From assembly GCA_022573715.1 (NCBI GenBank), contig JACZTL010000010.1:22683-86682 (forward strand): DNA of 64,000 nt. Direction: 5' to 3'. Under the pieces are notes generated by a model. The model saw only the letters and a program-made list of their open reading frames with translations. It had not been told where the DNA came from and did no database searches. This document shows, piece by piece, positions 16,624 to 26,819 of this stretch (its first letter is position 1; every line of letters starts with the position of its first letter). Position numbers and translations under genes: made by a program. This stretch comes from Bacteroidota bacterium (lineage in GTDB: Bacteria > Bacteroidota > Ignavibacteria > Ignavibacteriales > Ignavibacteriaceae).

Positions 16624-18477
16624 TTAGTCTCTGAACTGCATTTCATAAAGTTTCTTGTATAAGCCTTTTTCCTGTGAGATTAATTCTGAGTGCGTACCTC
16701 TTTGAATAATTTCGCCGTTGTCAATCACGAGAATCCTTGTAGCATTTCTTATTGTACTTAACCTGTGTGCAATAACAATCGTGGTTCTGTTATACATAAG
16801 CCTGTCTATAGCTTCCTGCACCAAACTTTCCGATTCAGTATCCAAAGAAGATGTGGCTTCATCAAAAATCATTATTTCCGGATCTTTAAATAATGCACGA
16901 GCAATGGAAATTCTTTGCCTTTGTCCGCCGGAAAGCATTACTCCTCTTTCCCCGATTACTGTATCGTAGCCGTTTGACATTTCAAGTATAAAATCGTGTG
17001 CATTTGCCATTTTTGCTGCATCTTCAATTTTATTCATTGGATGATCGCTTAACCCGTATGCAATATTCTTTTTAACTGTTTCATTAAATAAGAATATTTC
17101 CTGAGTTACGATCCCCATTAAACTGCGCAGACTATCTATTTTTATTTTTCTTATATCAATATTATCCAATAAAATTGAACCTTGAACGGGATCGTAAAAT
17201 CTTGGTATTAAATCCACAAGTGTTGATTTACCTCCGCCGCTTGGACCGACAAGTGCTAAAATTTCGCCTTTTTGTACTTCGAAATTAATATTCTTTAAAA
17301 CACTTTCGTTTGAATCCTCATAATTAAAAGAAACATTATCAAATTTCAATAATTCGCTAAACGAATTTTTCTCAACTGCATCCTCAGCATCAGCAATAAT
17401 AGGCGGAGTGTCTAATATTTCAAAAATCCTATCACCCGCTGCACTAGATTCCTGAATTCTGTTATTCACACTGCTTAACTCTTTGATAGGAGGCATCAAT
17501 TGAAAAATTGCAAAAAGGAATCCCATAAATTCGCTTGCGGATAAAGTCTGTTCTTTAAGTACAAGCAAACCACCAAAATAAATAATCACAACACCAACTG
17601 TAGTACTTAAAACTTCGGTGATTGGTGAAGAAACATTTCGTACTCTCACAATTCTTAGCATCAATTTGAAAAAGTTATTTGTCTCTTTCATAAATTTATT
17701 GTTTTCATACTTTTCCATACCGAACGCTTTAACAATTTTTACACCCGAAATTACTTCCTGTAAAATAGTGGTTATATCAGCCATTTTAGCTTGAATAATT
17801 CCGCTCTGTTTTCTCAATTTTAATCCTATCCATGCAATAATAATCATTGAAAAAGGCAGCACTACGAGCGCAAGCATTGTCAACTTCCAACTTATGCTTA
17901 TGGCTATCCCGAGAAAAACTATAATTGTCAACGGCTCTCTTATCATATTTAGAAATGCAACGGAGATGCTTGCCTGCACAACATTTACATCGTTTGTAAT
18001 ACGTGAGATTAGATTGCCTATTTTTTCGTGTTTAAAATAACTCATCGGTAATTTATGCAAATGCATGTATGCTGAATTTCTAATATCTTTTATAGTACCC
18101 TGTTCAACATAGGATAGGAAATAAGCTTGCAGGTAACCTGATATGTTTTTAAAAATAAAAGCTATTAAAACCAAAAAACAAATTTTTAGAAGAGCATCTT
18201 CCTTTGAACCACTCATTATTACATCTTTAAATTCTTTTGATATATCATCTTTTACTTTTATTACCCACTGCGGGAGGAACGATATTTTGTCCATTAATAC
18301 AGGCTGCTGAACCACTTCTTTTCTGGCAGATTCCTGAAACAATGTATCTAACAGGGGAATTGTCAGGTAAATTGAAAGTCCATTTAAACCTGCATAAAAC
18401 ATGGTGCAGATAATTGATAATGCAACATGTCTCCAATAAGGTTTTACATATCCTAAAATTCTAAAATAGGTCTTCAA
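16624..18477 (-). CDS. ABC transporter, MsbA-like lipid flippase (TMD-NBD fusion)
   Basis: 617 residues. Six membrane helices in residues 1-320, with the typical intracellular segment LPMSYFKHEKIGNLISRITNDVNVVQ, then an ATPase domain with Walker A GPSGGGKST, signature LSGGQRQRISIARAL, Walker B IMIFDEATSSLD and the switch His in VIAHRLST. This half-transporter architecture with the MsbA-type order fits lipid A-core or phospholipid export as a homodimer. Its place between an O-antigen ligase and a lipoprotein supports an LPS role. Substrate is inferred. Confidence 0.9.
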   Translation of the reverse strand: MKTYFRILGYVKPYWRHVALSIICTMFYAGLNGLSIYLTIPLLDTLFQESARKEVVQQPVLMDKISFLPQWVIKVKDDISKEFKDVIMSGSKEDALLKICFLVLIAFIFKNISGYLQAYFLSYVEQGTIKDIRNSAYMHLHKLPMSYFKHEKIGNLISRITNDVNVVQASISVAFLNMIREPLTIIVFLGIAISISWKLTMLALVVLPFSMIIIAWIGLKLRKQSGIIQAKMADITTILQEVISGVKIVKAFGMEKYENNKFMKETNNFFKLMLRIVRVRNVSSPITEVLSTTVGVVIIYFGGLLVLKEQTLSASEFMGFLFAIFQLMPPIKELSSVNNRIQESSAAGDRIFEILDTPPIIADAEDAVEKNSFSELLKFDNVSFNYEDSNESVLKNINFEVQKGEILALVGPSGGGKSTLVDLIPRFYDPVQGSILLDNIDIRKIKIDSLRSLMGIVTQEIFLFNETVKKNIAYGLSDHPMNKIEDAAKMANAHDFILEMSNGYDTVIGERGVMLSGGQRQRISIARALFKDPEIMIFDEATSSLDTESESLVQEAIDRLMYNRTTIVIAHRLSTIRNATRILVIDNGEIIQRGTHSELISQEKGLYKKLYEMQFRD

Positions 18478-18489
18478 TTTATTTCCTTT

Positions 18490-19455
18490 TTACAAAACGT
18501 TGTTTAATCCGCAGCCACCGTTAATTTTAATTGAGTCCGTAATTTCTGATTTTTTAATGTTAAAAATACTAATAGAAGATGGAAAACCTAAACTGTAATC
18601 ATAGACTAAATAATCATCAAAGATTATAAAATTTTTAATGTAATTTTTTCCAATTATTTTAATTACTTGATTTTTTTTTATTGAATAAACCAAAAAAATG
18701 TTCCTCTTTGCAATTGGGACTGTATTGAATATTAAAAATTCATTATTAAAATATTCTTTATGAATCTTTAAATTTTTTAAATAAAAAATAAAATGTTTTT
18801 CATTTTTTATTTTATCAAAGATATAAAGAGAGTCTCCATAAATTAATTGGAAATTTTTGTTAACGGGTATTTGAGATTTTTTTATAACCGGTAAAGGATA
18901 TCCTTCTTTTATAAAATTTATCGTTTCTATTTTGCTCAATAATTCTTTACCAACACTATTATATATAAATGTATGTTTGTTTATATATTCTGAGACCTTA
19001 ATATCTCTGGAATTAATAATCACCTTATATAAATTATCACCTATCCAACCAGCATTTATTTGGGTTCCGTTCATTAACGAATCAATGAAATTAACTTCGT
19101 CATTCAATAAATTTATACTGTACAGTTTTATCCTTTTTATATAGGGCAAAGTACTTCTTATCCCGTAATATTTTGCTGTTAAAAAATAGATGTGCTTTAA
19201 ATTTGGAGAATAATTTAACAGAATTACTTTTTCTTTTCTATCAAACCAAAACTTAATGGATTTTCTTTTGGTAAAATCGTGTTTGAAAATACCTAATTTA
19301 TCACCGACTTTACCTACAAAATAAAACTCTTTTATTTGATCTTTTTTTGTATTGAATATATTTTTAGCAAGCGGTAGTTCTGTTTTATTATCTTCAGTAC
19401 AACCATTAAATAAAATGGATATTAAAATAAATATTTTAACAAGTTTTAGGGTCAT
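18490..19455 (-). CDS. Putative lipoprotein, beta-rich, unknown function
   Basis: 321 residues. The N-terminus has a hydrophobic stretch ending in a lipobox (LVKIFILISILFNGC, Cys19), so it is predicted to be lipidated and envelope-bound. The rest is beta-rich with repeated bladelike units (FYFVGKVGDKLGIFKHDF, DSLYIFDKIKNEKHFIFYL), suggesting a propeller similar in style to the block inside the nearby O-antigen ligase. No family recognised. It sits 13 bp upstream of the ABC exporter and 2 bp downstream of the M50 protease, so it is co-transcribed with both. Confidence 0.7.
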   Translation of the reverse strand: MTLKLVKIFILISILFNGCTEDNKTELPLAKNIFNTKKDQIKEFYFVGKVGDKLGIFKHDFTKRKSIKFWFDRKEKVILLNYSPNLKHIYFLTAKYYGIRSTLPYIKRIKLYSINLLNDEVNFIDSLMNGTQINAGWIGDNLYKVIINSRDIKVSEYINKHTFIYNSVGKELLSKIETINFIKEGYPLPVIKKSQIPVNKNFQLIYGDSLYIFDKIKNEKHFIFYLKNLKIHKEYFNNEFLIFNTVPIAKRNIFLVYSIKKNQVIKIIGKNYIKNFIIFDDYLVYDYSLGFPSSISIFNIKKSEITDSIKINGGCGLNNVL

Positions 19456-19457
19456 AT

Positions 19458-20111
19458 TTACGCCATATTACCAATGACTAAAAATATATGAAGGACCCAC
19501 ATTACCAATTCCATAAAATAATTCCATAACGGACTGTAAATAAAGAGCAGTAAAATAAATGATCCGTAAAGTCCGAATTTGAATAATGATGCAGTATATT
19601 TATTTGGGAACAGGTCGAATAAAATGTGAGCTCCGTCCAACGGGGGAATCGGAATTAAATTAAACAGGCAAAGAAAAACGTTAAAAAAAACACCGTACCA
19701 AAGTAGCGAAAGAATAGTCTCGCTTTGTCCATTGCTTAAATTGTAAGTAAAGATGAAGAAAACAAAAAATAAAACTGAGAGAAAAAAATTTGAAAATGGT
19801 CCGGCAAATGATACAATTGCATCATCGCGTAAACGATTTTTAAAATTACTGCTGTTTATTGGAACAGGCTTTGCCCACCCGATAAGTGCAAATCCGGAAA
19901 CAAAGGATGCAATAGGCAAGATAATTGTCCCGACTAAATCAATATGCTTCAACGGATTTAATGAATACCGTCCTTCATTTTTTGCAGTATCATCACCAAA
20001 TTTATGGGCGATAAATGCGTGCGCAAACTCGTGAATGGTAATAGAAATAATAAACATTGGGATAAATGTTAAAAATGAAATCAGTTTTGGGTTTACTTGA
20101 ATATCAGGCAA
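19458..20111 (-). CDS. Site-2 protease family (M50) metalloprotease
   Basis: 217 residues, mostly hydrophobic. The zinc site HEFAH (H27, E28, H31) is in the first helices, followed by a second conserved motif, NLIPIPPLDGAHILFD (about residues 151-166), which supplies the Asp ligand. The SLNPLKHIDLVGTIILP segment is typical of the short FtsX-less M50 group found in many bacteria. Intramembrane cleavage is expected, with unknown substrate. Four bp downstream of the recombinase gene. Confidence 0.88.
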   Translation of the reverse strand: MPDIQVNPKLISFLTFIPMFIISITIHEFAHAFIAHKFGDDTAKNEGRYSLNPLKHIDLVGTIILPIASFVSGFALIGWAKPVPINSSNFKNRLRDDAIVSFAGPFSNFFLSVLFFVFFIFTYNLSNGQSETILSLLWYGVFFNVFLCLFNLIPIPPLDGAHILFDLFPNKYTASLFKFGLYGSFILLLFIYSPLWNYFMELVMWVLHIFLVIGNMA

Positions 20112-20115
20112 ATTA

Positions 20116-21006
20116 TTATCCTCTTGGGTGAAAATCTTTGTGCATTTGTTTTATATAATCCCTGTCAATATGTGTATAAATTTGCGTAGTTGAAATGTCC
20201 GAATGTCCGAGCATTTCTTGAACCGCTCTTAAATCTGCACCCCCTTCCAATAAATGAGTCGCGAATGAATGTCTGAATGTATGAGGGTGTACTTCTTTCA
20301 TAATCTCAGACTGTTTCACATATTTTTCAACAATTTTCCATATTCCCATTCTGGAAAGTTTTGTCCCTCTTGTATTAAGGAATAGATAATTTTCGCTTTT
20401 CATTTTCTTTTCCAAAAGTATTCTGCTTTTAGTTAAATACTTGTTTATCCATTTTACTGCACTGGAGCCTATAGGTACAATTCTTTCTTTTGAACCTTTG
20501 CCAAACACCCTGATTACTTCCTCGCTAAAAAACAAACTTGATATTTTTAAGTTAATAAGCTCTGAAACTCGAAGACCACATGCATAAAGAAGTTCCAATA
20601 CCGCTTTATCCCTTAAACCCAATTTATCATCTATATTCGGTTTAGAAAGGATCAAATCTATTTCGTTTACGCTTAAAACTGATGGAAGATTTTTTGATAG
20701 TTTCGGTGCGGATATTTTATCAATCGGACTTTCTTTAATGTATTTATTTATAAAAAGATATTTGAAAAAACCTTTAATGGTCGAATGGTAACGTGAAGCT
20801 GAACGGCTTGACAAGCCAATATCTTTAAGAGACTTAAAAAATTCAGATAGATGTTTTTGCTTTATCTCAGAGGGATCTGAAACATTATATTTTTCTAAAA
20901 ATTTTATAAAGGAAGATAAATCATTACGGTATGATTGAATAGTATTTTCAGATAGATTTTTCTCAAATTTTAGAATGCTTAAATATTCCTTTAAAAAGAT
21001 ATTCAT
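20116..21006 (-). CDS. xerD: Tyrosine recombinase XerC/XerD
   Basis: Resolves chromosome dimers at dif together with FtsK (encoded at 41617). 296 residues: an N-terminal SAM-like core-binding domain (1-100) and a catalytic domain with R146 (ACGLRVSEL), Lys in GKGSKER (170-173), H242-x-x-R245 (HPHTFRHSFATHLL), H268 (LGHSD) and the nucleophile Y277 (QIYTH). Full length and all catalytic residues present. The start overlaps the stop of the 7TM-HD gene by 4 bp. Whether it is XerC or XerD cannot be settled here; the single-Xer form is also possible. Confidence 0.9.
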   Translation of the reverse strand: MNIFLKEYLSILKFEKNLSENTIQSYRNDLSSFIKFLEKYNVSDPSEIKQKHLSEFFKSLKDIGLSSRSASRYHSTIKGFFKYLFINKYIKESPIDKISAPKLSKNLPSVLSVNEIDLILSKPNIDDKLGLRDKAVLELLYACGLRVSELINLKISSLFFSEEVIRVFGKGSKERIVPIGSSAVKWINKYLTKSRILLEKKMKSENYLFLNTRGTKLSRMGIWKIVEKYVKQSEIMKEVHPHTFRHSFATHLLEGGADLRAVQEMLGHSDISTTQIYTHIDRDYIKQMHKDFHPRG

Positions 21007-23216
21007 TGTTCATCTTTTTTCGGGACTTCGCCGTTCTCCATTTGATCTTGTTTAGGATAACGAATTCTTCTGTGATGCTGTCCGATGAGCACGTTTTTAA
21101 AACTTTCTTTAATTAATGCAATATCAGAAAAAGTTAAAGGTGATTCATTTAATTGATCGTCATTAATTCTAGCTTCAATTATACTATCAATAAGATTTTC
21201 AACCTTCCCTTTTTCCAAATCTTTCATAGACCTAACTGCAGATTCACATCCGTCTGCAAGCATTAGTATAGCAGTTTCTTTTGTGTTCGGTTTGGGGCCT
21301 TTATATCTATAATTATTTACATTAACTTTTTCTTCTCCGTAAAGTTTTTTGGCTTTTTCATAAAAGAAACTCAGAACCATAGTTCCGTGATGCATCGGGA
21401 TAAAATCTATAATTTCTTGAGGCAAACCATCTTCTTTTGCCAGATTTATACCTTCATCAACATGTTTCAATATCAAGGCAACACTTTCTTCGGGTGAAAT
21501 ACTCTCATGAATATTATCGTCATTTATTTGATTTTCTACAAAAGTTTGGGGTGATATAGTTTTTCCTATATCATGATAATATGCACCAACTCTTGCCAAC
21601 AGAGGATTAGCACCTATTTTTTCAGATGCAGTTTCAACAAGTGTTCCAATTGTCATTGAATGACTGAATGTACCTGGTGTTTTAGAAGCAAGTTCTTTTA
21701 ACAAAGGTCGGTCAAAATTTGAAAGCTCAAGTAATGTTAAATCTGTTGTTATATTAAAAAATCTTTCGAAGAATATTAAAAGCCCGTATGTTAAAACTGG
21801 ACTAATTAGTGCATTTGTTCCTGCAAAAGCAGACTCTACAAACAAAGTTTCCCAAGAAGCAAATCTTTCAAATCCGAAAGCTAAAATTGAAGTGATATAA
21901 GCTATTAAAATAAACTGGAACGAACGGAAAATTTGTGTTCTGTTTTTTATATCGCGAACAGAGTAAACTGATAAACCGCCGGCAAAAAGATTAGTTGCCA
22001 TAAATGAGTAATCATTACCACGCAAAGCACCTGTTATCAAAGCCAAAACTACTGTTGTATAAAAACCTACTCTTGAATCAAAAACAATTGTAAGCAGCAT
22101 AGATGCTACAGGTATAAAAATTAAAAATTGTAAGGGTGCATTTATAGAAATTTTGTTTATTAAGAATGTAATGAAGGACATAAATATTAAAATTATGCTG
22201 AGCAAAAATATTTTTTGGTTATCGTAAAATATTTTCTTTCTAAAGAGATAGATGTATATTATCAGTAAAACCATTATAAAGGTAATGTGCAGAAATTTGC
22301 CTAAGAACTGCAGAAAAAATTTATCATTACCTAATATTTCACCTTTTGCCTCCCTGTAAGAATCAATTTTTACTTTTACTTCTTTAGTAATACGATCGTG
22401 TGTGCCTACTATTCTTTCATTTTCGTTTACGATATCACTGTATTGTGAAACATTATTTCGTGCCTGTTTGATCTCTTTTTCAGTTAATTTAGCCTGATAA
22501 ATTAATGTTGGTATAATAAAATTATTTACATATTCAAACAAAGCATTTTTAATTTTTTCAGGTAATTGAATTTTTGATAATCTTTCCAAAACATAGTTTC
22601 TACTTTTATAAATTGAATAAAATCTTTTTACAGGAATAATGCTGTCGAAATTTTTCTCTCTGTCTCTGATAGCTATGCTGTCTTTATTTGCTTTGGATGG
22701 AATTTCATTAATTATACCTCTTGAAGTAAGATCGTATAAAATGATTTGTGCAGTTAAGAAAAGTTGGCTCAATGTGTTTGTATTATCGATAGAAACATTT
22801 ACTTCTTTATTTCGTATATCTCTAAAAATGTTAAATGAAGAACGTGTCAGAAATGAATTGTTTATATAAGAAGTATCATTATTTAAGTTCGAATCTAGAC
22901 TTGCTGTAAACCATTTATTATAATTTCTTAATGTTCTTATTGCTTGCCTACGAGCATCCTTTTTTTCTAGATAAATAGGATAAACACCAGCTTCCATTCT
23001 CTTTATTTCATCATTATAAACAACTAAATCTTTTTTTACTGGGAAGCTAAAATCAGCAATAAGGTCATTTTGTGTCCAGATTGAACCTACAGATACTTCC
23101 GATTCAATTGACTCCCCTTTAGGAAACATAAAAATTATTAATAAAACAGTAAATAAGCCGATAAAGAACTTTATCTTGCTACTGTCTTTTTCTTTTAATT
23201 TTTCTAATTCAACCAT
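21003..23216 (-). CDS. 7TM-HD family phosphohydrolase (PgpH-like)
   Basis: 737 residues. A short cytoplasmic start, one membrane helix (about 18-32), an extracytoplasmic 7TMR-HDED domain, then seven membrane helices (about 300-480), then a C-terminal HD domain with ARVGAYYHDIGKTISPQTFVENQ carrying the His-Asp pair, and later PMHHGT. This matches the YqfF/PgpH family, whose studied members degrade cyclic-di-AMP. No diadenylate cyclase is in the window. A basic/acidic tail ends in KKDEQ. Confidence 0.9.
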   Translation of the reverse strand: MVELEKLKEKDSSKIKFFIGLFTVLLIIFMFPKGESIESEVSVGSIWTQNDLIADFSFPVKKDLVVYNDEIKRMEAGVYPIYLEKKDARRQAIRTLRNYNKWFTASLDSNLNNDTSYINNSFLTRSSFNIFRDIRNKEVNVSIDNTNTLSQLFLTAQIILYDLTSRGIINEIPSKANKDSIAIRDREKNFDSIIPVKRFYSIYKSRNYVLERLSKIQLPEKIKNALFEYVNNFIIPTLIYQAKLTEKEIKQARNNVSQYSDIVNENERIVGTHDRITKEVKVKIDSYREAKGEILGNDKFFLQFLGKFLHITFIMVLLIIYIYLFRKKIFYDNQKIFLLSIILIFMSFITFLINKISINAPLQFLIFIPVASMLLTIVFDSRVGFYTTVVLALITGALRGNDYSFMATNLFAGGLSVYSVRDIKNRTQIFRSFQFILIAYITSILAFGFERFASWETLFVESAFAGTNALISPVLTYGLLIFFERFFNITTDLTLLELSNFDRPLLKELASKTPGTFSHSMTIGTLVETASEKIGANPLLARVGAYYHDIGKTISPQTFVENQINDDNIHESISPEESVALILKHVDEGINLAKEDGLPQEIIDFIPMHHGTMVLSFFYEKAKKLYGEEKVNVNNYRYKGPKPNTKETAILMLADGCESAVRSMKDLEKGKVENLIDSIIEARINDDQLNESPLTFSDIALIKESFKNVLIGQHHRRIRYPKQDQMENGEVPKKDEQ

Positions 23217-23289
23217 AATAGAATACTATTTAACTTAATAATATTAATACTACTTACTAAATGTAATATTTTAAAATAATATTTTGCAG

Positions 23290-25038
23290 TTATTTAATGA
23301 TTTTAGACCAGCCAATTTTTGAAAGATTAAATGTAATGATTATGGTACAAATTATTGCACAAATAAGATATAAAAAGAAAGAGCCTATATGACCAAAAAT
23401 TAAACTACCGCTGCCGAATAAAATTGAATAAACCAGAACTACACCTACTAACCAGTTTATAAACATTTTTCCAAAATCAGAATCGCTTTTAACATCAGGC
23501 AATTCATCAGATATTACTTTCCAAAGTACCCCCCCAGGGTGAATTTTTTTATAAAAACTAAATAGGGTTTCTTTATCAGTAGGCTTGGTAAAATATGTTA
23601 CCGAAACCCAAACAATAGTTGTAATAGTTATTAAGTAAAAAAGTGTAATTGGAAATTCTATTCCATAAAATTTAATAATTGGATAAACAATAAATGGTGT
23701 AATCATTGCAGAAATTTCTGACCACGCATTAATCCTCCACCAAAACCAACGTAATATCAACACTAACCCCAATCCTGCACCGCATTCCATTATAAATTGC
23801 CATGCCCCTGATATTCTACTTATAAATAACGTTACAAATACAGATATTACCATTAACAACATTGTTGCTAAACGAGAAACATTAACGTAGTGTTTTTCCT
23901 TTTCATTTTTTTTAATAAACCTTTTATAAAAATCATTAATGATATATGAAGTTCCCCAATTAAGCTGTGTCGCAATCGTGCTCATATAAGCGGCAAAAAA
24001 TGCAGCTACAAGTAATCCTTTTAATCCAACCGGTAAAAAGTCTCTCATTGCATATACATAACCTATCCCTTTATTCTCAGCAGATAGATTGGGATAAAGA
24101 ACAAGCGTACAAAGTCCTACAATTATCCAGGGCCACGGTCTAACTGCGTAATGGGTAATTTGAAAGAATAAAGTTGCAAACAAAGAGTGCTTTTCGTCTT
24201 TTGCAGACATCATTCTTTGCGCCACATAACCACCGCCACCAGGTTCAGCTCCGGGATACCACGACGCCCACCAAATTATTCCTATATATGCAAGGAATGA
24301 AGCAACTGTTAAAGAAAAAGCTCCGCCTAAAGAAGTTACATCCGTTATATTTGGAAAAAAATCAAATACAAATTTAGGAAGCTTACTTTGAAGACCGGCA
24401 ATCCCCCCGATTTGAGAAGAATTTAAAACAATAACTGCTAAAATAATACTCCCTGCCATTGCAATAAAAAACTGAAACGCATCTGTAACAACAACTCCCC
24501 ATAAGCCCGAAATAGCCGAGTAAACAGCAACCAAAATCATACAACCAAAAACATAAAACAGAACTTCACTTTCAGGTATTCCAAACATTCCTGTCAAAAT
24601 TGTTGCCATAGCTTTATTAACCCAGCCCATTATTATCAGATTTATAAATAAGCCGAGATACAAAGCACGAAATCCTCTTAGAAATTTTGCAGGTTTACCA
24701 GAGTACCTAATTTCGGCAAATTCTACCTCGGTCATTATACCTGCACGTCTCCAAAGCTTTGCAAAAAAGAAAACGGTTAATAAGCCACCGAATGCAAAAT
24801 TCCACCACAACCAGTTTCCGGCAATACCGTTCTTAGTCACAAGTTCCGTAACCGCAAGGGGTGTATCGGCAGCAAAAGTAGTTGCCACCATTGAAAGACC
24901 CGCAAGATACCATGGTAAATTACGACCGGAAAGAAAAAATTCGTTAATATCTTTGCTGGATCGCTTGTAATAATAAATAGCAATACCGAATGAAAAGAAA
25001 AAATATGAAACTATTATTATGTAATCCAAAGTTTGCAA
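23290..25038 (-). CDS. Sodium:solute symporter family protein
   Basis: 582 residues with about 13-14 membrane helices. N-terminal features of the SSS family are present: SSKDINEFFLSGRNLPWYLAGLSMVATTFAADTPLA, which contributes to the Na+ site. An AAFFAAYMSTIATQLNWGTSYIINDFYKRF segment matches the conserved helix 8 region. This longer subgroup is common in Bacteroidota-like genomes. The substrate cannot be read from sequence. Confidence 0.85.
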   Translation of the reverse strand: MQTLDYIIIVSYFFFSFGIAIYYYKRSSKDINEFFLSGRNLPWYLAGLSMVATTFAADTPLAVTELVTKNGIAGNWLWWNFAFGGLLTVFFFAKLWRRAGIMTEVEFAEIRYSGKPAKFLRGFRALYLGLFINLIIMGWVNKAMATILTGMFGIPESEVLFYVFGCMILVAVYSAISGLWGVVVTDAFQFFIAMAGSIILAVIVLNSSQIGGIAGLQSKLPKFVFDFFPNITDVTSLGGAFSLTVASFLAYIGIIWWASWYPGAEPGGGGYVAQRMMSAKDEKHSLFATLFFQITHYAVRPWPWIIVGLCTLVLYPNLSAENKGIGYVYAMRDFLPVGLKGLLVAAFFAAYMSTIATQLNWGTSYIINDFYKRFIKKNEKEKHYVNVSRLATMLLMVISVFVTLFISRISGAWQFIMECGAGLGLVLILRWFWWRINAWSEISAMITPFIVYPIIKFYGIEFPITLFYLITITTIVWVSVTYFTKPTDKETLFSFYKKIHPGGVLWKVISDELPDVKSDSDFGKMFINWLVGVVLVYSILFGSGSLIFGHIGSFFLYLICAIICTIIITFNLSKIGWSKIIK

Positions 25039-25371
25039 ATTAAAACCTATAGATTTTAAACAACATTATTTAAGAACTAAATAATGATTCACTTAGAAAT
25101 TTTTATTTTTTTATTATTTTTTATTGTCGGTTTTTTTCCTGATCCAGGAGCGAGGATAATGAATTTATTTTTACTTTCAGGTTTAAAGATAGGAGTACTG
25201 TAAATTTGAAAATCCCAAGAGTTGTGTCTTAGCTGAAGATTTAAATCATTTAAGAAAGTAAGATTGAGTTGCTTCATTCCATAAAATATTTGAATGCATA
25301 TAAAAGAATGAAAGCAATCTAAAAAAAAAAAATGACTAACAAAAATTATCTTTGAAAATAATTTTAAATCT
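25039..25371. other. Gap between two SSS genes holding a doubtful small frame
   Basis: The 333-bp gap is AT-rich. It contains one minus-strand frame of 62 codons (25089-25277) that starts MKQLNLTFLNDLNL and includes FIILAPGSGKKP. It matches no family I know and has no Shine-Dalgarno, and its C-terminus is a low-complexity Lys/Asn run. It could be a small protein or a remnant. I see no terminator hairpin, tRNA or repeat here. Confidence 0.3.
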
Positions 25372-26811
25372 TTATTTTTTACGCTGAAATACTATAAATA
25401 ATTTTCCGAAAATAATGGTGGCAATCACACCGATTAAAGTATACCAGGTCCATGCAACCAGTTGAAATGATATAACCATTATCATAGTAATAATTCCGAG
25501 TATAAATCCGAACAAAGCGCTCGGTTGATTTGCTTTCTTTACAAATATTCCCAGAAGGAAAGTACCCAAGAGTCCGCCGTATGTAAATGATGCAATACTT
25601 AAAGCTATTTCTACAACTGCTTTTGATGAATCCATAAATAAAACAGCTGATATAATTAAAAGTACTGCCCAAACTACTGTGACCAACCTTGAAATTTTAA
25701 GTTTTTTAGCCTCACTTATTTCTTTTTTAGTAAACGGAAAGTAAAGATCTAAAACTGTTGATGAGGAAAGTGAACTCATCGAAGCGGCAAGTGTAGACAT
25801 AGCGGCGGCAAACAATCCTGCTATTATAATACCCGAAACACCGGGAGGAAGAACATTTATAATAAACATCGGAAATATTTCATCTGATTTTACATTAAGT
25901 GTGCCGTAATAAGCATAAAGCATAACTCCGAGTATTAGGAATATTGCAAATTGAAAAACAATAATTACACCGCTTCCAATTACAGCTTTTTGTCCGTCTT
26001 TTAAATTTTTTGCTGCAAATAATCTTTGTACAATAAGCTGATCTGTACCGTGAGAAGCCATAGAAAGAAACATTCCCCCAAAAATCCCCCCAAATAATGT
26101 ATATGGCCTGCTGAAAAAGTTTTTTAACCCTCCTTCAAAACCAAAATTTATAAAACTGAATTTATGTGCTTTATCCGCAGCTTCAATTACACTTTGAAAA
26201 CCATTCGGTAAAAGATTTAAAATAAAGAACCCCGCTATAATTGCTCCGCCTAAATAGATAAACATCTGAATTACATCAACCCAAATAATGCCTTTCAACC
26301 CCCCTGTATAAGTATAAATTAAAGAAATGATTGCTATAATAATAATAGCTGTGGGATAGGAAATACCAAGTATTAATTTTAAAGGAATAGCCGTTGCAAA
26401 AAGTCTTACTCCATCAGCTGCGATGCGGGTAAATAAAAAAACAATAGAAGCAAAAGATCTTGTTTTCTTTCCGAATCTATCCTCTAAATAGGTGTAGGCT
26501 GTTTTCAATCCGCCTGTATCATAAGCCGGCAGAAAAACATAAGCAACAACAATCCTGCCTAATAAAAACCCGATTGCAATTTGTAAAAAATTAAGATTAG
26601 TAAGGTATGCAAGTCCCGGTACTGAAATAAAAGTTAAGGTACTTGTCTCTGCAGCGACAATTGAAAAACAAACAGCCCACCACGGAATTGTTTTTGATCC
26701 TGCAAAATAATCATCAGTGGTTTTTTGTTTCCCGCCGGAAATAATTCCGAATAAAGCAATGCCTATTAAATAAATACCTATGATTATATAATCAATTGAT
26801 TCCAGGGACAA
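25372..26811 (-). CDS. Sodium:solute symporter family protein
   Basis: 479 residues, about 13 membrane helices. N-terminal GGKQKTTDDYFAGSKTIPWWAVCFSIVAAETSTLTFISVPG is the classical SSS start with Na2-site residues, and AGLFAAAMSTLAASMSSLSSSTVLDLYFPF is the conserved helix 8 Ser-rich motif. Distinct in length and sequence from the SSS gene 330 bp away, so this is not a recent tandem duplicate. Substrate unknown. Followed upstream by a STAS protein 8 bp away, possibly co-transcribed. Confidence 0.87.
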   Translation of the reverse strand: MSLESIDYIIIGIYLIGIALFGIISGGKQKTTDDYFAGSKTIPWWAVCFSIVAAETSTLTFISVPGLAYLTNLNFLQIAIGFLLGRIVVAYVFLPAYDTGGLKTAYTYLEDRFGKKTRSFASIVFLFTRIAADGVRLFATAIPLKLILGISYPTAIIIIAIISLIYTYTGGLKGIIWVDVIQMFIYLGGAIIAGFFILNLLPNGFQSVIEAADKAHKFSFINFGFEGGLKNFFSRPYTLFGGIFGGMFLSMASHGTDQLIVQRLFAAKNLKDGQKAVIGSGVIIVFQFAIFLILGVMLYAYYGTLNVKSDEIFPMFIINVLPPGVSGIIIAGLFAAAMSTLAASMSSLSSSTVLDLYFPFTKKEISEAKKLKISRLVTVVWAVLLIISAVLFMDSSKAVVEIALSIASFTYGGLLGTFLLGIFVKKANQPSALFGFILGIITMIMVISFQLVAWTWYTLIGVIATIIFGKLFIVFQRKK

Positions 26812-26819
26812 GAAATGCC

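Noticed and set aside
23290..26811. Recent tandem duplication of two SSS transporters
   Set aside because: The proteins differ in length (582 and 479 residues) and have clearly different sequences, so they are distant family members.
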